Positions 41,844 to 51,481 of a stretch of 64,000 nt of DNA are shown piece after piece (the first letter of the stretch is position 1; each line of letters opens with the position of its first letter). The notes beneath the pieces were generated by a model. The model searched no databases and was not told the DNA's origin. It saw nothing but the letters and a program-made list of their open reading frames with translations. Source of the DNA: DTPU01 sp963827855 (GTDB taxonomy: Bacteria > Planctomycetota > Phycisphaerae > Sedimentisphaerales > Anaerobacaceae); contig CAWHBY010000002.1 of the NCBI GenBank assembly GCA_963827855.1, positions 2,170,001 to 2,234,000 on the forward strand, given 5' to 3'. A program made the translations under genes and the position numbers.

Positions 41844-42288
41844 CGTGATAGACCATCCCGTAGCCGAGCCCCTGCAGGATCTCGTCTTCCATCCGATGCA
41901 TCCGCCGGGCCTGGACTGGCGTCAGGTCGTCGAATCCCAGTTGGTGCAGCAGGCCGTGGCTGACATACAGCGCAAGCTCCGCCTGGGGTCGATGCCCCCT
42001 GGCCGCTGCCTCCCTTATCGCCCTCTCGGCGTTGACCACGATCTCAAAGACGCGCTCTGCACCAGGTCTTTGACCGTCAGAGAGATCAAAACTCAGGCAG
42101 TCCGTGGCAGTCCGCCTGCCTGTGAACCTGCGGTTGAGGCCCCTCATCTGCTGATCGCCGACGACCGCAATGCCAACGGATGCCTTGGATACCGCCCGTT
42201 GTCTGCAGACCTCGGCAACCAGGAGCTTCAGGCCCCTGCCAGATACCCTTGGATCACGAAACGCCCAATCGATGTGGATAGAGATCAT
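41794..42288 (-). CDS. ybeY: YbeY-type rRNA-processing metalloendonuclease
   Basis: A 164-residue protein needed in most bacteria for 16S rRNA 3' maturation and quality control. The metal site reads HGLLHQLGFDD: the usual H-x-x-x-H-x-x-x-x-x-H becomes H-H-D, with Asp in place of the third His. LNRRFTGRRTATDCLSFDLSD matches the LNxxYRxxDxxTDVLSF motif. The C-terminus after HDEPG (VRRQESGDRRQK) is heptamer-encoded. The start at 42288 (MISIHIDWAFR) follows family alignment. It lies between phoH and recO, the usual neighbourhood. Confidence 0.9.
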   Translation of the reverse strand: MISIHIDWAFRDPRVSGRGLKLLVAEVCRQRAVSKASVGIAVVGDQQMRGLNRRFTGRRTATDCLSFDLSDGQRPGAERVFEIVVNAERAIREAAARGHRPQAELALYVSHGLLHQLGFDDLTPVQARRMHRMEDEILQGLGYGMVYHDEPGVRRQESGDRRQK

Positions 42289-42349
42289 GTTACTCCAGAA
42301 TACAGAAGGAGGCAGCATGGGCTGAAGCCCATCCTACAACACTCGAGGC

Positions 42350-43333
<984 letters not shown>

Positions 43334-44194
43334 CTAGCCATTCAACCCAACAAAGAACACGTACGCAAAGGGCGCTGCAGCCAGCGGCGAGTCCAGCACG
43401 TCCAGAACCCCACCAAATCCAGGCACGCGATCAGAGGCATCCTTGATCTGGGCATCCCGTTTCAGGATGGACTCTGTCAGGTCACCCAACTGGCCAATGA
43501 CTGCGAAGGCGATCCCAAAGACCAGGGTCCGACCAATCCCCAGTATACCACACGGCCGTCCAAAGGGCATTGCCACGAGGCTGGCCAGGATGATCCCACC
43601 GACCAGGCCCTCCCAGGTCTTGCCTGGGCTGACTTTGGGAACCAGCTTGTGCCTGCCGAACAGGCTGCCGGTGGCGAACGCGCCAATATCCGCAGCCTTG
43701 ACCACGCACACGTACATCAGCAAGGGCCAGATGCCTGTGTGCACCCGTAACAGTACTGCGAACGCCCCCAACATGCCTACGTAGATCACTGCCAAGAGGC
43801 CTGCACCCGTATTGGCAATCGCGCCGTCCAGGCCGTGGCTGAGCACCTGGTAGAGAACCAACGCCCCCAAGGTGGCCACAACCACCAGGGCCATGTAGGC
43901 GCCCCAATCGAAACGGCCGCAGACCGGCCAGTAGACAGTCGTGGCACAGAGGATCGACCCCGATATCACCACTGGGACAGCCACCCTTAGTCCTCTTGCA
44001 GCAGCCATGGCCGCAAGCTCGAGGTGCGAAGGGATCATCAGCAGGCACACCAATATGGCAAAGATCACGCCACCCGGTCCGCCATCGCGAGGCCTTGAAG
44101 GGGTCAACGACCCGTCCAGCCAGCCGTCCAGCAGCACCAGTCCCACAAAGACCGCTGCCATTAGTACGCCCAGGATCAGTCTGTGTTTCAGCAT
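43334..44194 (-). CDS. cdsA: phosphatidate cytidylyltransferase
   Basis: A 286-residue polytopic membrane protein that makes CDP-diacylglycerol from phosphatidate and CTP. About eight membrane helices are visible. The C-terminal family signature is clear: LTESILKRDAQIKDASDRVPGFGGVLDVLDS, matching S-x-x-K-R-x(4)-K-D-x(5)-P-G-x-G-G-x-x-D-x-x-D-S, with metal-binding Asp. VSPGKTWEGLVGG is the second conserved loop. It is the first gene of the leftward run and is divergent from the small protein at 44415. Confidence 0.93.
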   Translation of the reverse strand: MLKHRLILGVLMAAVFVGLVLLDGWLDGSLTPSRPRDGGPGGVIFAILVCLLMIPSHLELAAMAAARGLRVAVPVVISGSILCATTVYWPVCGRFDWGAYMALVVVATLGALVLYQVLSHGLDGAIANTGAGLLAVIYVGMLGAFAVLLRVHTGIWPLLMYVCVVKAADIGAFATGSLFGRHKLVPKVSPGKTWEGLVGGIILASLVAMPFGRPCGILGIGRTLVFGIAFAVIGQLGDLTESILKRDAQIKDASDRVPGFGGVLDVLDSPLAAAPFAYVFFVGLNG

Positions 44195-44414
44195 CCCTAT
44201 GCCCCATCAGATCGAGATCGCTGGTCAGTATAAGCCTTTCATTGGCCAAGGCAAGGACTGACCAGAGAACCCAGTGTCAATATGGGCAACTTGACTCCTT
44301 GATCCGATGGGAACTGTTAGAAATTGGGTTGCATTTTCCTGACAGCGCCAGTAGTATTCCGGCTGATGCAGACACGGCTGCACAGACGCCAACGGAGTAC
44401 AGCAGCGAGTGAAC

Positions 44415-44711
44415 ATGGCTGGGCGTGGTGAGTTTGAGGACAAGGGACCCAAGGCCGTCCCCGATGGGGTTGTGCAGGCCTTTGTCTCGCAGCTCAGCGA
44501 CGAACAGCGGATGCTGGTCGTGCTCAAATCGCAGCTTTACGGCGGTCAGTGGGAGCCGATGTTGGACGATCTGAAGAATCGTCTCGCTGGAAAGCCCTAT
44601 ATCTTCAAGCTCGTCAATCGAATCAAGGATGACATCGAGCGGATCGAGACCCTGCGGCAGTTCGAGACATCCCATCAGGTAGACCTGAGCGATTACGTCA
44701 GCCTGGAGTGA
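44415..44711 (+). CDS. small conserved-looking protein of unknown function (98 aa)
   Basis: A 98-residue soluble, helical protein (VVQAFVSQLSDEQRMLVVLKSQLYGGQWEPMLDDLKNRL, then LVNRIKDDIERIETLRQFE). An upstream in-frame GTG at 44409 is an alternative start; the ATG at 44415 has GCGAGTG before it. It lies about 100 bases before purH on the same strand and divergent from cdsA. Alternating charged and hydrophobic residues suggest two or three helices. No family recognised; regular composition and good spacing make it a real gene. Confidence 0.72.
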   Translation: MAGRGEFEDKGPKAVPDGVVQAFVSQLSDEQRMLVVLKSQLYGGQWEPMLDDLKNRLAGKPYIFKLVNRIKDDIERIETLRQFETSHQVDLSDYVSLE

Positions 44712-44816
44712 GAGGCGCAGCCACTGCATCTTGGAACATCGGACAAGGAGGGTACTTCGACGGATCGAGGGACCTGCCACTAACGGAGTGTGAGGATCGT
44801 TGAGGAGACTGGATCC

Positions 44817-46427
44817 ATGGACATCAAGATCAAGACCGCGTTGATCAGTGTTTGGGATAAGACGAAGGTGGTGGAGTTCGCCAAGGCCCTCGCCGGGATG
44901 GGTGTTCGCATTATCAGTACTGGCGGCACGGCCAAGCAACTGGCGGATGCCAAGATCCAGGTCGTAGGCGTAGAGGCCATCACCGGCTTTCCTGAGATGA
45001 TGGATGGCCGGGTCAAGACCCTCCACCCCAAGATCCACGGCGCGCTGCTGGGCCTTCGGGACAAGGCTGAGCACCTGGAGGCCATGAAGATCTTCAACAT
45101 TGATCCGATCGACCTGGTCTGCGTCAACCTCTACCCTTTTGAGCAGACCATCGCCAAGCCGGACTCCACGTTCGCTGAGGCCATCGAGAACATCGACATC
45201 GGCGGCCCTGCGATGATCCGCTCTGCAGCCAAGAACCACAGGTACGTCACGGTCGTGACCAGCCCCGATCAGTACGACCGCATCATCGAGCAGATGCAGG
45301 CCAGCGGCGGCATGGTCGGAGAGCAGATCCGAGCGGATCTGGCGAGGACTGCCTTTGGCGCGACCAGCGCCTACGATGCGGCTATCGCCCGGTACCTGAA
45401 TGTCAAGGCAGGCGTGGACTTCCCGGAGCGGGTCACACTGCCGCTCCGCCGTGAGGCGGTCCTCCGCTACGGTGAGAACCCGCATCAGGCGGGCGCGTTC
45501 TACAAGCTGCCCCATGCCCGCGAGACATCGGTCAGCAGTGGCGCGCTGACCTCGGCAGACACGGAGATGAGCTTCAACAACCTCATGGACTCCAACGCCG
45601 CATTCGAGCTGGCCAAGGAGTTCGACGAGCCCGCCGCCGTGATCGTCAAACACATGAATCCCTGCGGCTGCGCGATCGACGAGGACATCCGGCTGGCCTA
45701 CCGCAAGGCCTATGAAGGCGACGTGGTCAGCGCCTTTGGCGGGATCATCGCCCTCAACAGGCCTCTGGACGAAGAGCTCGCGCGGACGATCATGGAGTCG
45801 TACAGCCGGTTTGGCAAGGCCTTGGGCGCAAGCGGCTTCTTTGCAGAGGTTATCGTGGCGCCCACCATCGACCCACAGGCCATGGAGATCATCAAAACCC
45901 TCAAGACCTGGGGAGCGAGGGTCCGCCTGGTCCAGACGGGGCCCATCGACCGGTCCAGGACCGACCACGTCGAATACGACTGTAGGTGTGTGGTGGGCGG
46001 GATGCTGCTGCAACGGCGGGACATGGTAGGCTGGGAGCCTGAGCAACTGACCTATCCCACCAAGACGCGGGCCACGGCTGCACAGCTCGAAGACCTCAAG
46101 CTCGCCTGGCTGGTGGCCAAGCACACCAAGAGCAACGCCATTGTCCTGGCCAAGAACAGGAAGATCCTGGGCGTTGGCGCAGGTCAGATGAACCGCGTCG
46201 AATCAGGCCAGATCGCAGTCAAGCACGCGGGCAACGAGTCCCGCGGCTCAGTCCTGGCCTCGGACGCCTTCTTCCCGTTTGCGGACAACGTGGACAACGC
46301 GGCGCAGGCCGGCATCGCGGCGATCGTCCAACCCGGCGGCTCGAAAAAGGATGATGAGGTGATTGCCGCTGCAGACAGGTACGGCATCGCCATGGTCTTC
46401 ACGGGCAAGCGCCACTTTAAACACTAG
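44817..46427 (+). CDS. purH: bifunctional AICAR transformylase / IMP cyclohydrolase
   Basis: A 536-residue enzyme for the last two steps of IMP synthesis. The N-terminal cyclohydrolase domain (about 1-190) reads TALISVWDKTKVVEFAKAL, ISTGGTAKQL, GFPEMMDGRVKTLHPKIHG and NIDIGGPAMIRSAAKN. The C-terminal transformylase has LRYGENPHQAGAFY, VIVKHMNPCGCAI (Lys-His catalytic pair), SAFGGIIALN and SDAFFPFADNVDNAAQAG. GAGGAG lies before ATG 44817, which is preferred over GTG 44790. The TAG stop is part of a dispersed repeat arm, as for purC. Confidence 0.96.
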   Translation: MDIKIKTALISVWDKTKVVEFAKALAGMGVRIISTGGTAKQLADAKIQVVGVEAITGFPEMMDGRVKTLHPKIHGALLGLRDKAEHLEAMKIFNIDPIDLVCVNLYPFEQTIAKPDSTFAEAIENIDIGGPAMIRSAAKNHRYVTVVTSPDQYDRIIEQMQASGGMVGEQIRADLARTAFGATSAYDAAIARYLNVKAGVDFPERVTLPLRREAVLRYGENPHQAGAFYKLPHARETSVSSGALTSADTEMSFNNLMDSNAAFELAKEFDEPAAVIVKHMNPCGCAIDEDIRLAYRKAYEGDVVSAFGGIIALNRPLDEELARTIMESYSRFGKALGASGFFAEVIVAPTIDPQAMEIIKTLKTWGARVRLVQTGPIDRSRTDHVEYDCRCVVGGMLLQRRDMVGWEPEQLTYPTKTRATAAQLEDLKLAWLVAKHTKSNAIVLAKNRKILGVGAGQMNRVESGQIAVKHAGNESRGSVLASDAFFPFADNVDNAAQAGIAAIVQPGGSKKDDEVIAAADRYGIAMVFTGKRHFKH

Positions 46428-46520
46428 CCCGCATTTCTCGCGAGGCTTTGGACGCTAGAGGCGGACGTAAGGCTGTGAACATGAATTAGAACCAAAGACT
46501 TCTGAGAAGTGCGGGCTTAG
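46423..46520. repeat. dispersed inverted repeat (TTTCTCAC family), copy 4
   Basis: CTAGCCCGCATTTCTCGCGA at 46424 faces ACTTCTGAGAAGTGCGGGCT near 46516, with GGCTTTGG / CCAAAGACT extending the arms. It contains the purH stop codon (46425-46427). Confidence 0.72.
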
Positions 46521-46582
46521 GATTCTGCCCCTGCCGCGGTCGCAGGGGACAACCCCGGAGGAATGACAAGGAGGCTGTTCAA

Positions 46583-47065
46583 ATGAGGGTGATGAAGGTG
46601 GTTTTGGCGGTGGTATTGTTGGCAGGGTGCACCAGCTCCACGGGCACCCGAAGGTTGGATCGGGCTGCTGCTGAGAAGGTTGCGGACGCGATCCTCGACA
46701 TGGAGCGATCTGCCTTGGATCGCTGGATCCAGGGAGACCCGTCCGGTTTCCTGGAGATCACCGCGCCGGAGGTCATGTACTTCGATCCCCAGCAGGGCAT
46801 GCGGGTGGACGGACTGCCTGCCTTGGCCGAGCTCTTTGAAGGCATGAGGGGCAAGATCCGCGTGGATCGCTATGACCTGGTCAACCCCCAGATCCAGGTC
46901 ACGGGCACTGCCGCGATACTCACGTACAACTACGTGGCCTACGTGGCTGACCAGCCGCACCGCTGGAACTGCACGGAGGTGTATTGCCGCAGGGGCGAGC
47001 GATGGTGGATCACGCAGACCCACTGGTCGATCACCCAGCCGACGCTCATGGCGCGGGCCTTCTAG
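46583..47065 (+). CDS. SnoaL/DUF4440-like lipoprotein
   Basis: A 160-residue lipoprotein with a lipobox LLAGC near residue 16. The mature part (about 30-155) looks like an NTF2/SnoaL-type alpha+beta barrel: DAILDMERSALDRWIQGDPS, FLEITAPEVMYFDPQQGMRV, GTAAILTYNYVAYVADQPHR, WWITQTHWSITQP. Such domains bind small ligands or act as isomerases; no catalytic residue can be assigned. AAGGAGG lies 8 bases before ATG 46583. Its TAG stop (47063-47065) lies inside a dispersed repeat arm. Confidence 0.8.
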   Translation: MRVMKVVLAVVLLAGCTSSTGTRRLDRAAAEKVADAILDMERSALDRWIQGDPSGFLEITAPEVMYFDPQQGMRVDGLPALAELFEGMRGKIRVDRYDLVNPQIQVTGTAAILTYNYVAYVADQPHRWNCTEVYCRRGERWWITQTHWSITQPTLMARAF

Positions 47066-47345
47066 CCCGCATTTCTCACGAGGCTTTGGACGTCCGAGGC
47101 ATAGGTGAAATGGCGGGTGTGACTTGGGCTGATTGAAAGCCGGACGCATGAAGGACGGCCTGTTCTGAGCGCGGCATGTTGACCGGATGCAAGGCCGCAG
47201 GTCCCGGTTGCCCGGAGGCGTACCCAGGGCGGTACGCTGAGGACAAACGGGACCGGGAACGCAGCAGCCGGGCAACAGGACCGCTCGGAACCAAAGGCTT
47301 GTGAGAAATGCCGGCTGGCCCGCATTTCTCACGAGGCTTCGGACG
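47062..47345. repeat. dispersed inverted repeat (TTTCTCAC family), copy 5 (long, with extra arm)
   Basis: CTAGCCCGCATTTCTCACGA at 47062 faces CTTGTGAGAAATGCCGGCT ending near 47317, and a further arm GGCCCGCATTTCTCACGAGG follows at 47318. The 200-base interior has its own hairpins (GCGTACC/GGTACGC, and GTTGCCCGG with CCGGGCAAC). Confidence 0.75.
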
Positions 47346-47394
47346 GTCGGGTGACGCGGTCGTAGCCTGCGCGTGCAGGACTCCGGACGCCAGG

Positions 47395-48814
47395 CTAGTT
47401 GGCTGTGGCGATCACCGTGATGGTCGGTGGTCGCATGGGCATGAGCCTCTGCGTGAGGTCCTGGATGAGCTCCCCTGCCTGCCTCAGGGACTTCATGGCC
47501 AGGTCACGTTCGATGGCCATGGGTACCGAGGTCTGAGCCTGGTCGATCTGCGCCTCCAGGCGGCCAAGGTGGTCTCGAAGGATCGGCACTATGGCCTCCT
47601 TCTCCGCTGCCTGGACCGACAGATCTGACAGGGCGGCCATGAGCTTGGACAACTGCTCACCGCCGGCGGCCTGAGCAGCGGCCTCTCTCTGCCTGGCCAG
47701 GTCGATCTTCGCCTTGACCAGCTTCTCTATGGCCTCATCCATCTGCGCCTGCGGCGCCTGCGCCCTGCTCGATGAGGGACTGGACCCGGGCCTGACCCTG
47801 GGCCATCGTGTCCACCAGCTTCTGGAGCTCACGGATCAGCGTGTCCTGATCGAGTGCCATGTCGATCCGTTTCTTCAGTTCTGTAGCCTGCTGCTCTATC
47901 GCCCTTCTGCGGGCCTGGAGCCGCAGGGAATCCATCTCAGCCTCCTGCAATTGGTTGGTCAGGCCTTGCCTGCGGTTGGCCAGTTCCTCAGCGGATAGTT
48001 GCGGCCCAGGTCCCTCGGCCGCGCCTTTGACCAGCGACTTCAGGGTATGCTTGGTGGCGATGATGACCACGCCGCCGTCCATCGCATACTCGACCGCCGA
48101 TTCTCCGCCCGTGCCCCGGTCTGAGACGAGCTTCAGCAGAAGCCTCAGCCCGGTCTCCAGCTTCATAGGGTTCACCCCGTCCAAACCGATCGGTGTCACC
48201 GGATCCGTGAGGCACTTGTCGGAGAGGTCCTGCCAGACAACCGTCACCTTCAAGGCCGGATTCACAGATTCCTTCATGACGTCGATCGCGGCCTCCAGCG
48301 ACATGTCGCGTTTGAGAGCCGACAGGTCCACCCTCTTGTCGAGCTGTTCCTGGACGGCCTGGTCAGCACGGCTTGTAGCAGGGCCAGGCCGTAGTATGGC
48401 CAAGGCCTCCGCCTTCTGTCGCTCCGCACGATCGATCTGCATCTGGATCTCCTCCACCTCCTGCTCGTTGACCTGCCTCATGGCCTTCTGGAGGTTGTCG
48501 CCGACGGCCCGCCAAAACGCACTGGCGCCGCTGGCAGACTGTCCCGGCAGCTCAGCGGTCAACTGGACCACGCCCGTGCTCACGACCTGATAGCCCATCA
48601 CGCAGTCACCAAGTCCGAAGACCTCCTTTGCGGCCTTGCCGGCCACGTCTGCGGTGCCTGCAAGATGGCCCACGACCTCCGTCAGGCTGGCCTGCGACAC
48701 CCTGACCAGGCATTTGGACTTCACAAGCTGCTGAGGCGCAGTCACCGCCTGCCCCATGCCTGTGACCGCCGACAACACAACCCACACCACACACATCCAC
48801 CAGGTTCTGCTCAT
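47395..48814 (-). CDS. exported coiled-coil protein with STN/secretin-type domain, frameshifted
   Basis: The main frame (start 48814) has a signal peptide (WWMCVVWVVLSAVTGMGQA), a coiled coil (EVEEIQMQIDRAERQKAEAL) and an STN-like domain (RDMSLEAAIDVMKESVNPAL, VTVVWQDL, EYAMDGGVVIIATKHTL) of the type found at the front of secretins, then a second coiled coil. It breaks near 47755 and continues in another frame as QAQMDEAIEKLVKAKIDLARQ to VIATAN-stop at 47395. Joined length is about 470. It ends a three-gene ECF operon. The break is at GGGCGCAGGCGCC. Function unknown. Confidence 0.72.
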
Positions 48815-49422
48815 ATGCGTTCTCCTTTTGACTTGGCGCCTGCCATCTGTTCAAGCCGTTGTCGGGCCACTGAGGCCCATTCCGAATCTGGAAAGAGCTC
48901 GATGACCCGTTGATACCGGGCTGCAGCCGGGGTCCGTTGGCGGCGGTCCAGCCAGAGCTCGTCCGCCTCCTGGACCATCCGCTCTGCTGCCTGGTTGACT
49001 TGGCTCTTGACCTGGTCCATGGGCTCCGGGATGCCCGCGAGTTCTTTCTTCAATTCTGCGACCCTTCGGTCCCTGTCCCGCTGTTCCAGGGTCTCCTGCA
49101 GCAGTACAAACATGCGGTCGCTGCTGGCTCGAAGGGCCTTCACCTCTGCCTCCAACTGGGCGATCCTCTGGCTGTCGGCCGGGGCCGGGGTACCCGGCCC
49201 TGCGCCCCAAGGCCCTCTCCATCCACGGGCAAGGCCCAGCCAGACACAGACTCCCAGGGCAGCCGCGATTCCGGCTGCTGCCAGCCCACCCACGAGCCGG
49301 GCAGTCTGTGCAACACCCGCTCTACGGCGGATCGCACCGGCGTCCACGGTCGAGGGCCGGGCCTGACCTGCGAGGCGATCGGCCCGTTGAAGGATCTGTT
49401 TGACTACCTCATCGTGATTCAT
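48811..49422 (-). CDS. membrane protein of the second ECF operon, candidate anti-sigma factor
   Basis: A 203-residue protein with a soluble N-terminus (NHDEVVKQILQRADRLAGQ), one membrane helix (LVGGLAAAGIAAALGVCVWLG, about 40-60), and an extracytoplasmic coiled coil (QRIAQLEAEVKALRASSDRM and LLQETLEQRDRDRRVAELKK) ending in a TPR-like RYQRVIELFPDSEWASVARQR. It overlaps the sigma gene by 4 bases (ATGA) and the next gene by 4. Anti-sigma function is inferred from position and topology; no zinc motif is present. Confidence 0.65.
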   Translation of the reverse strand: MNHDEVVKQILQRADRLAGQARPSTVDAGAIRRRAGVAQTARLVGGLAAAGIAAALGVCVWLGLARGWRGPWGAGPGTPAPADSQRIAQLEAEVKALRASSDRMFVLLQETLEQRDRDRRVAELKKELAGIPEPMDQVKSQVNQAAERMVQEADELWLDRRQRTPAAARYQRVIELFPDSEWASVARQRLEQMAGAKSKGERI

Positions 49423-49970
49423 AGGCTGTCCTCTGGCTGCGCCAGCAGGCCCCTGAGCTGGTCCCTGGCCCTGGCCAGTCTCACGTAGAACGCACCCTTG
49501 CTGATCCCAAGGACCTGGCAGATCTCCTCTGCGGGCATCTCCTGCAGATACCAGAGCACTGCAGGCTCCTTGTACCGCCCCGGCAGCCTGGCCAGGGCCT
49601 GCCGGACCTTGCAGACATATTCGTCATCGCCATGCCGCGGCCCTTCTCCCTGTGGCTGGGCCTGCACTGCCAGTCTGAACAGGGCTATCCTGTGCAGCCG
49701 CTGTCTCCGTTGCAGGCTGCGACAGCAGTTCACGGTGATGGCAAAGAGCCAGGTCCTGACCAGGCACTGGCCGCGAAAACTCCTGCGGCCGCGGTACGCG
49801 GCAAGGAAGACGTCCTGCACCACGTCGTCCACGTCACCCGGCCAGCCCAGTAGCCGATTGGCCAATTGGGCCACCTCCGCCGAATGCCTCTGGACAATCC
49901 CCCCAAAGGTGGAGGCATCGACCTGGCGGATATCCTGCCCCACTCCCTGTTCTTCAAGCGGCCTGGCCAT
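49419..49970 (-). CDS. ECF-type sigma factor
   Basis: A 183-residue group IV sigma factor. Region 2: VAQLANRLLGWPGDVDDVVQDVFLAAYRG and CLVRTWLFAITVNCCRSLQRRQ. Region 4: LARLPGRYKEPAVLWYLQEMPAEEICQVLGISKGAFYVRLARARDQL. The ATG at 49970 (MARPLEEQGVG) is preferred because an in-frame start at 50054 would lie inside the metK terminator. It opens a coupled operon with a one-helix membrane protein and an exported STN-type protein. The inducing signal is unknown. Confidence 0.9.
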   Translation of the reverse strand: MARPLEEQGVGQDIRQVDASTFGGIVQRHSAEVAQLANRLLGWPGDVDDVVQDVFLAAYRGRRSFRGQCLVRTWLFAITVNCCRSLQRRQRLHRIALFRLAVQAQPQGEGPRHGDDEYVCKVRQALARLPGRYKEPAVLWYLQEMPAEEICQVLGISKGAFYVRLARARDQLRGLLAQPEDSL

Positions 49971-50011
49971 GTCTACCCCATTAGACTCGGATGGCCTGTG
50001 CCTGCTTACAG

Positions 50012-50045
50012 AAAAACAAAAAAGGCCCGACACCTTGGTCGGGCC
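50012..50045 (-). terminator. metK terminator
   Basis: On the minus strand GGCCCGAC (50045-50038) pairs with GTCGGGCC (50031-50024), followed by TTTTTTGTTTTT (50023-50012). Confidence 0.92.
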
Positions 50046-50078
50046 CTGGATCACGAGACAGAATGGAGGGTACAGATA

Positions 50079-51293
50079 CTACCTGCGAGGAAGCCCCGCT
50101 GCCTTACGGAGCTTGGCCACCATGTCGGTCTTCTCCCACGTGAAGACGTCATCGGCCTTGCGGCCAAAATGGCCGCCGTGTGCGGTGTTCGAGAAGATCG
50201 GCCTGGCCAGCTTGAGATGCTTGATCATCTGCTTGGGGGTGAGAGGGAACAGGTCTGCGACGATCTTGCCCAGTTTCTTCTCACTGATCTTGGCCGTGCC
50301 CTCAGTGCTGATCAGGACGGAGATCGGCTTGGCCACGCCGATCGCGTAGGAGACCTGGACCTCGCAGACGTCCGCCAGCCCTGCGGCCACGATGTTCTTG
50401 GCGATGTACCGGGCCATGTAGCTGGCGGTACGATCCACCTTGGTCGGGTCCTTTCCGCTGAACGCGCCGCCGCCGTGTCTGCCCCTGCCCCCGTAGGAAT
50501 CCACGATGATCTTGCGACCGGTCAGGCCGCTGTCGCCCTTGGGGCCACCGATCACGAACCTGCCTGTGGGATTGATGTGGAAGACCGTGTCCTTGTCGAC
50601 CATGCCCTTGGGCATGACCGGCATGATCACGTGCTTGATGATCTCGCTTCGCAGCTTCTTGTAGGGGATCTCTGGACTGTGCTGGGTGGAGACCACCACC
50701 GTATCGATCCGCCTGGGCTTTCCGTTGTGGTACTCGACCGTGACCTGGCTCTTGCCATCCGGACGCAGCCAGGGGAGCTTGCCATTCTGCCTGAGCTTCT
50801 CCAGCCGGATCGTCAGCTCATGGGCCAGTTGGATCGGCATGGGCATCAGATTCGGCGTCTCCTTGCAGGCAAATCCGAACATCAGCCCCTGATCGCCTGC
50901 CCCCTGCTCCTTGTGAAGGCCCTGACCCTCTGTCACGCCCTGCGAGATATCCGAGCTCTGCTTGCCCAATGCCACCACGACCGTGCAGTTCTCTGCATCA
51001 AAGCCAAGGCATGGATCGGTATAGCCGATCTTGCGTATCGCATCCCGAACCACGGTGGGGATGTCCACGACCGCCCTCGAGGTGATCTCACCTGCCACCA
51101 CCACGAGGCTGTCCTTGACCAGGGTCTCGCAGGCCACCCGACTGGAGGGATCCTGCGCCAACATGGCATCGAGAACCGCGTCTGAGATGCAGTCACACAC
51201 CTTGTCCGGATGACCCATGGTGACCGACTCGCTGGTGAACAGGGAGATATCGTTGTCGCAATGGGAATTGTCCCGACTCGTCCTTCTGACCAT
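50079..51293 (-). CDS. metK: S-adenosylmethionine synthase
   Basis: A 404-residue enzyme that makes SAM from methionine and ATP. TSESVTMGHPDKVCD (residues 20-34) holds the ATP/metal motif, GAGDQGLMFGFAC the methionine-loop signature and GGGAFSGKDPTKVDRTASYMARY the phosphate-binding signature. The length fits the family. The start is placed at ATG 51293 (MVRRTSRD), with GAGG 9 bases upstream; earlier in-frame starts add an unconserved basic leader. No SAM riboswitch is apparent in the 180 bases upstream. A perfect Rho-independent terminator follows. Confidence 0.96.
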   Translation of the reverse strand: MVRRTSRDNSHCDNDISLFTSESVTMGHPDKVCDCISDAVLDAMLAQDPSSRVACETLVKDSLVVVAGEITSRAVVDIPTVVRDAIRKIGYTDPCLGFDAENCTVVVALGKQSSDISQGVTEGQGLHKEQGAGDQGLMFGFACKETPNLMPMPIQLAHELTIRLEKLRQNGKLPWLRPDGKSQVTVEYHNGKPRRIDTVVVSTQHSPEIPYKKLRSEIIKHVIMPVMPKGMVDKDTVFHINPTGRFVIGGPKGDSGLTGRKIIVDSYGGRGRHGGGAFSGKDPTKVDRTASYMARYIAKNIVAAGLADVCEVQVSYAIGVAKPISVLISTEGTAKISEKKLGKIVADLFPLTPKQMIKHLKLARPIFSNTAHGGHFGRKADDVFTWEKTDMVAKLRKAAGLPRR

Positions 51294-51417
51294 GTATCCA
51301 CATCCTCTCAAGGGTCCTGGCCGCTTCCTGACCATCCGAGGCCGATCCTGGGGTCGTCTTGCGGCACGTCCATCCATGATAGGCCTTCGACAGAATCCGT
51401 CAAGGCTTAGGACCTCT

Positions 51418-51440
51418 TTCTACTGCGATCGGCCGCGAAG
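51418..51440. repeat. internal fragment of the GAGACTATCTCA element
   Basis: TCTACTGCGATCGGCCGCGA matches TCTACTGCGATCGGCTGCGA at 19741 inside the complete element. It lies between the divergent metK and nadB genes. Confidence 0.5.
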
Positions 51441-51481
51441 GGGTATCCAAGGGCCTTAGTCGAGGTATAATGCTCGGTTCT

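Noticed and set aside
51294..51480. SAM riboswitch upstream of metK
   Set aside because: No SAM-I/II/III-like core or terminator was recognisable in the leader; the segment contains a repeat fragment instead.
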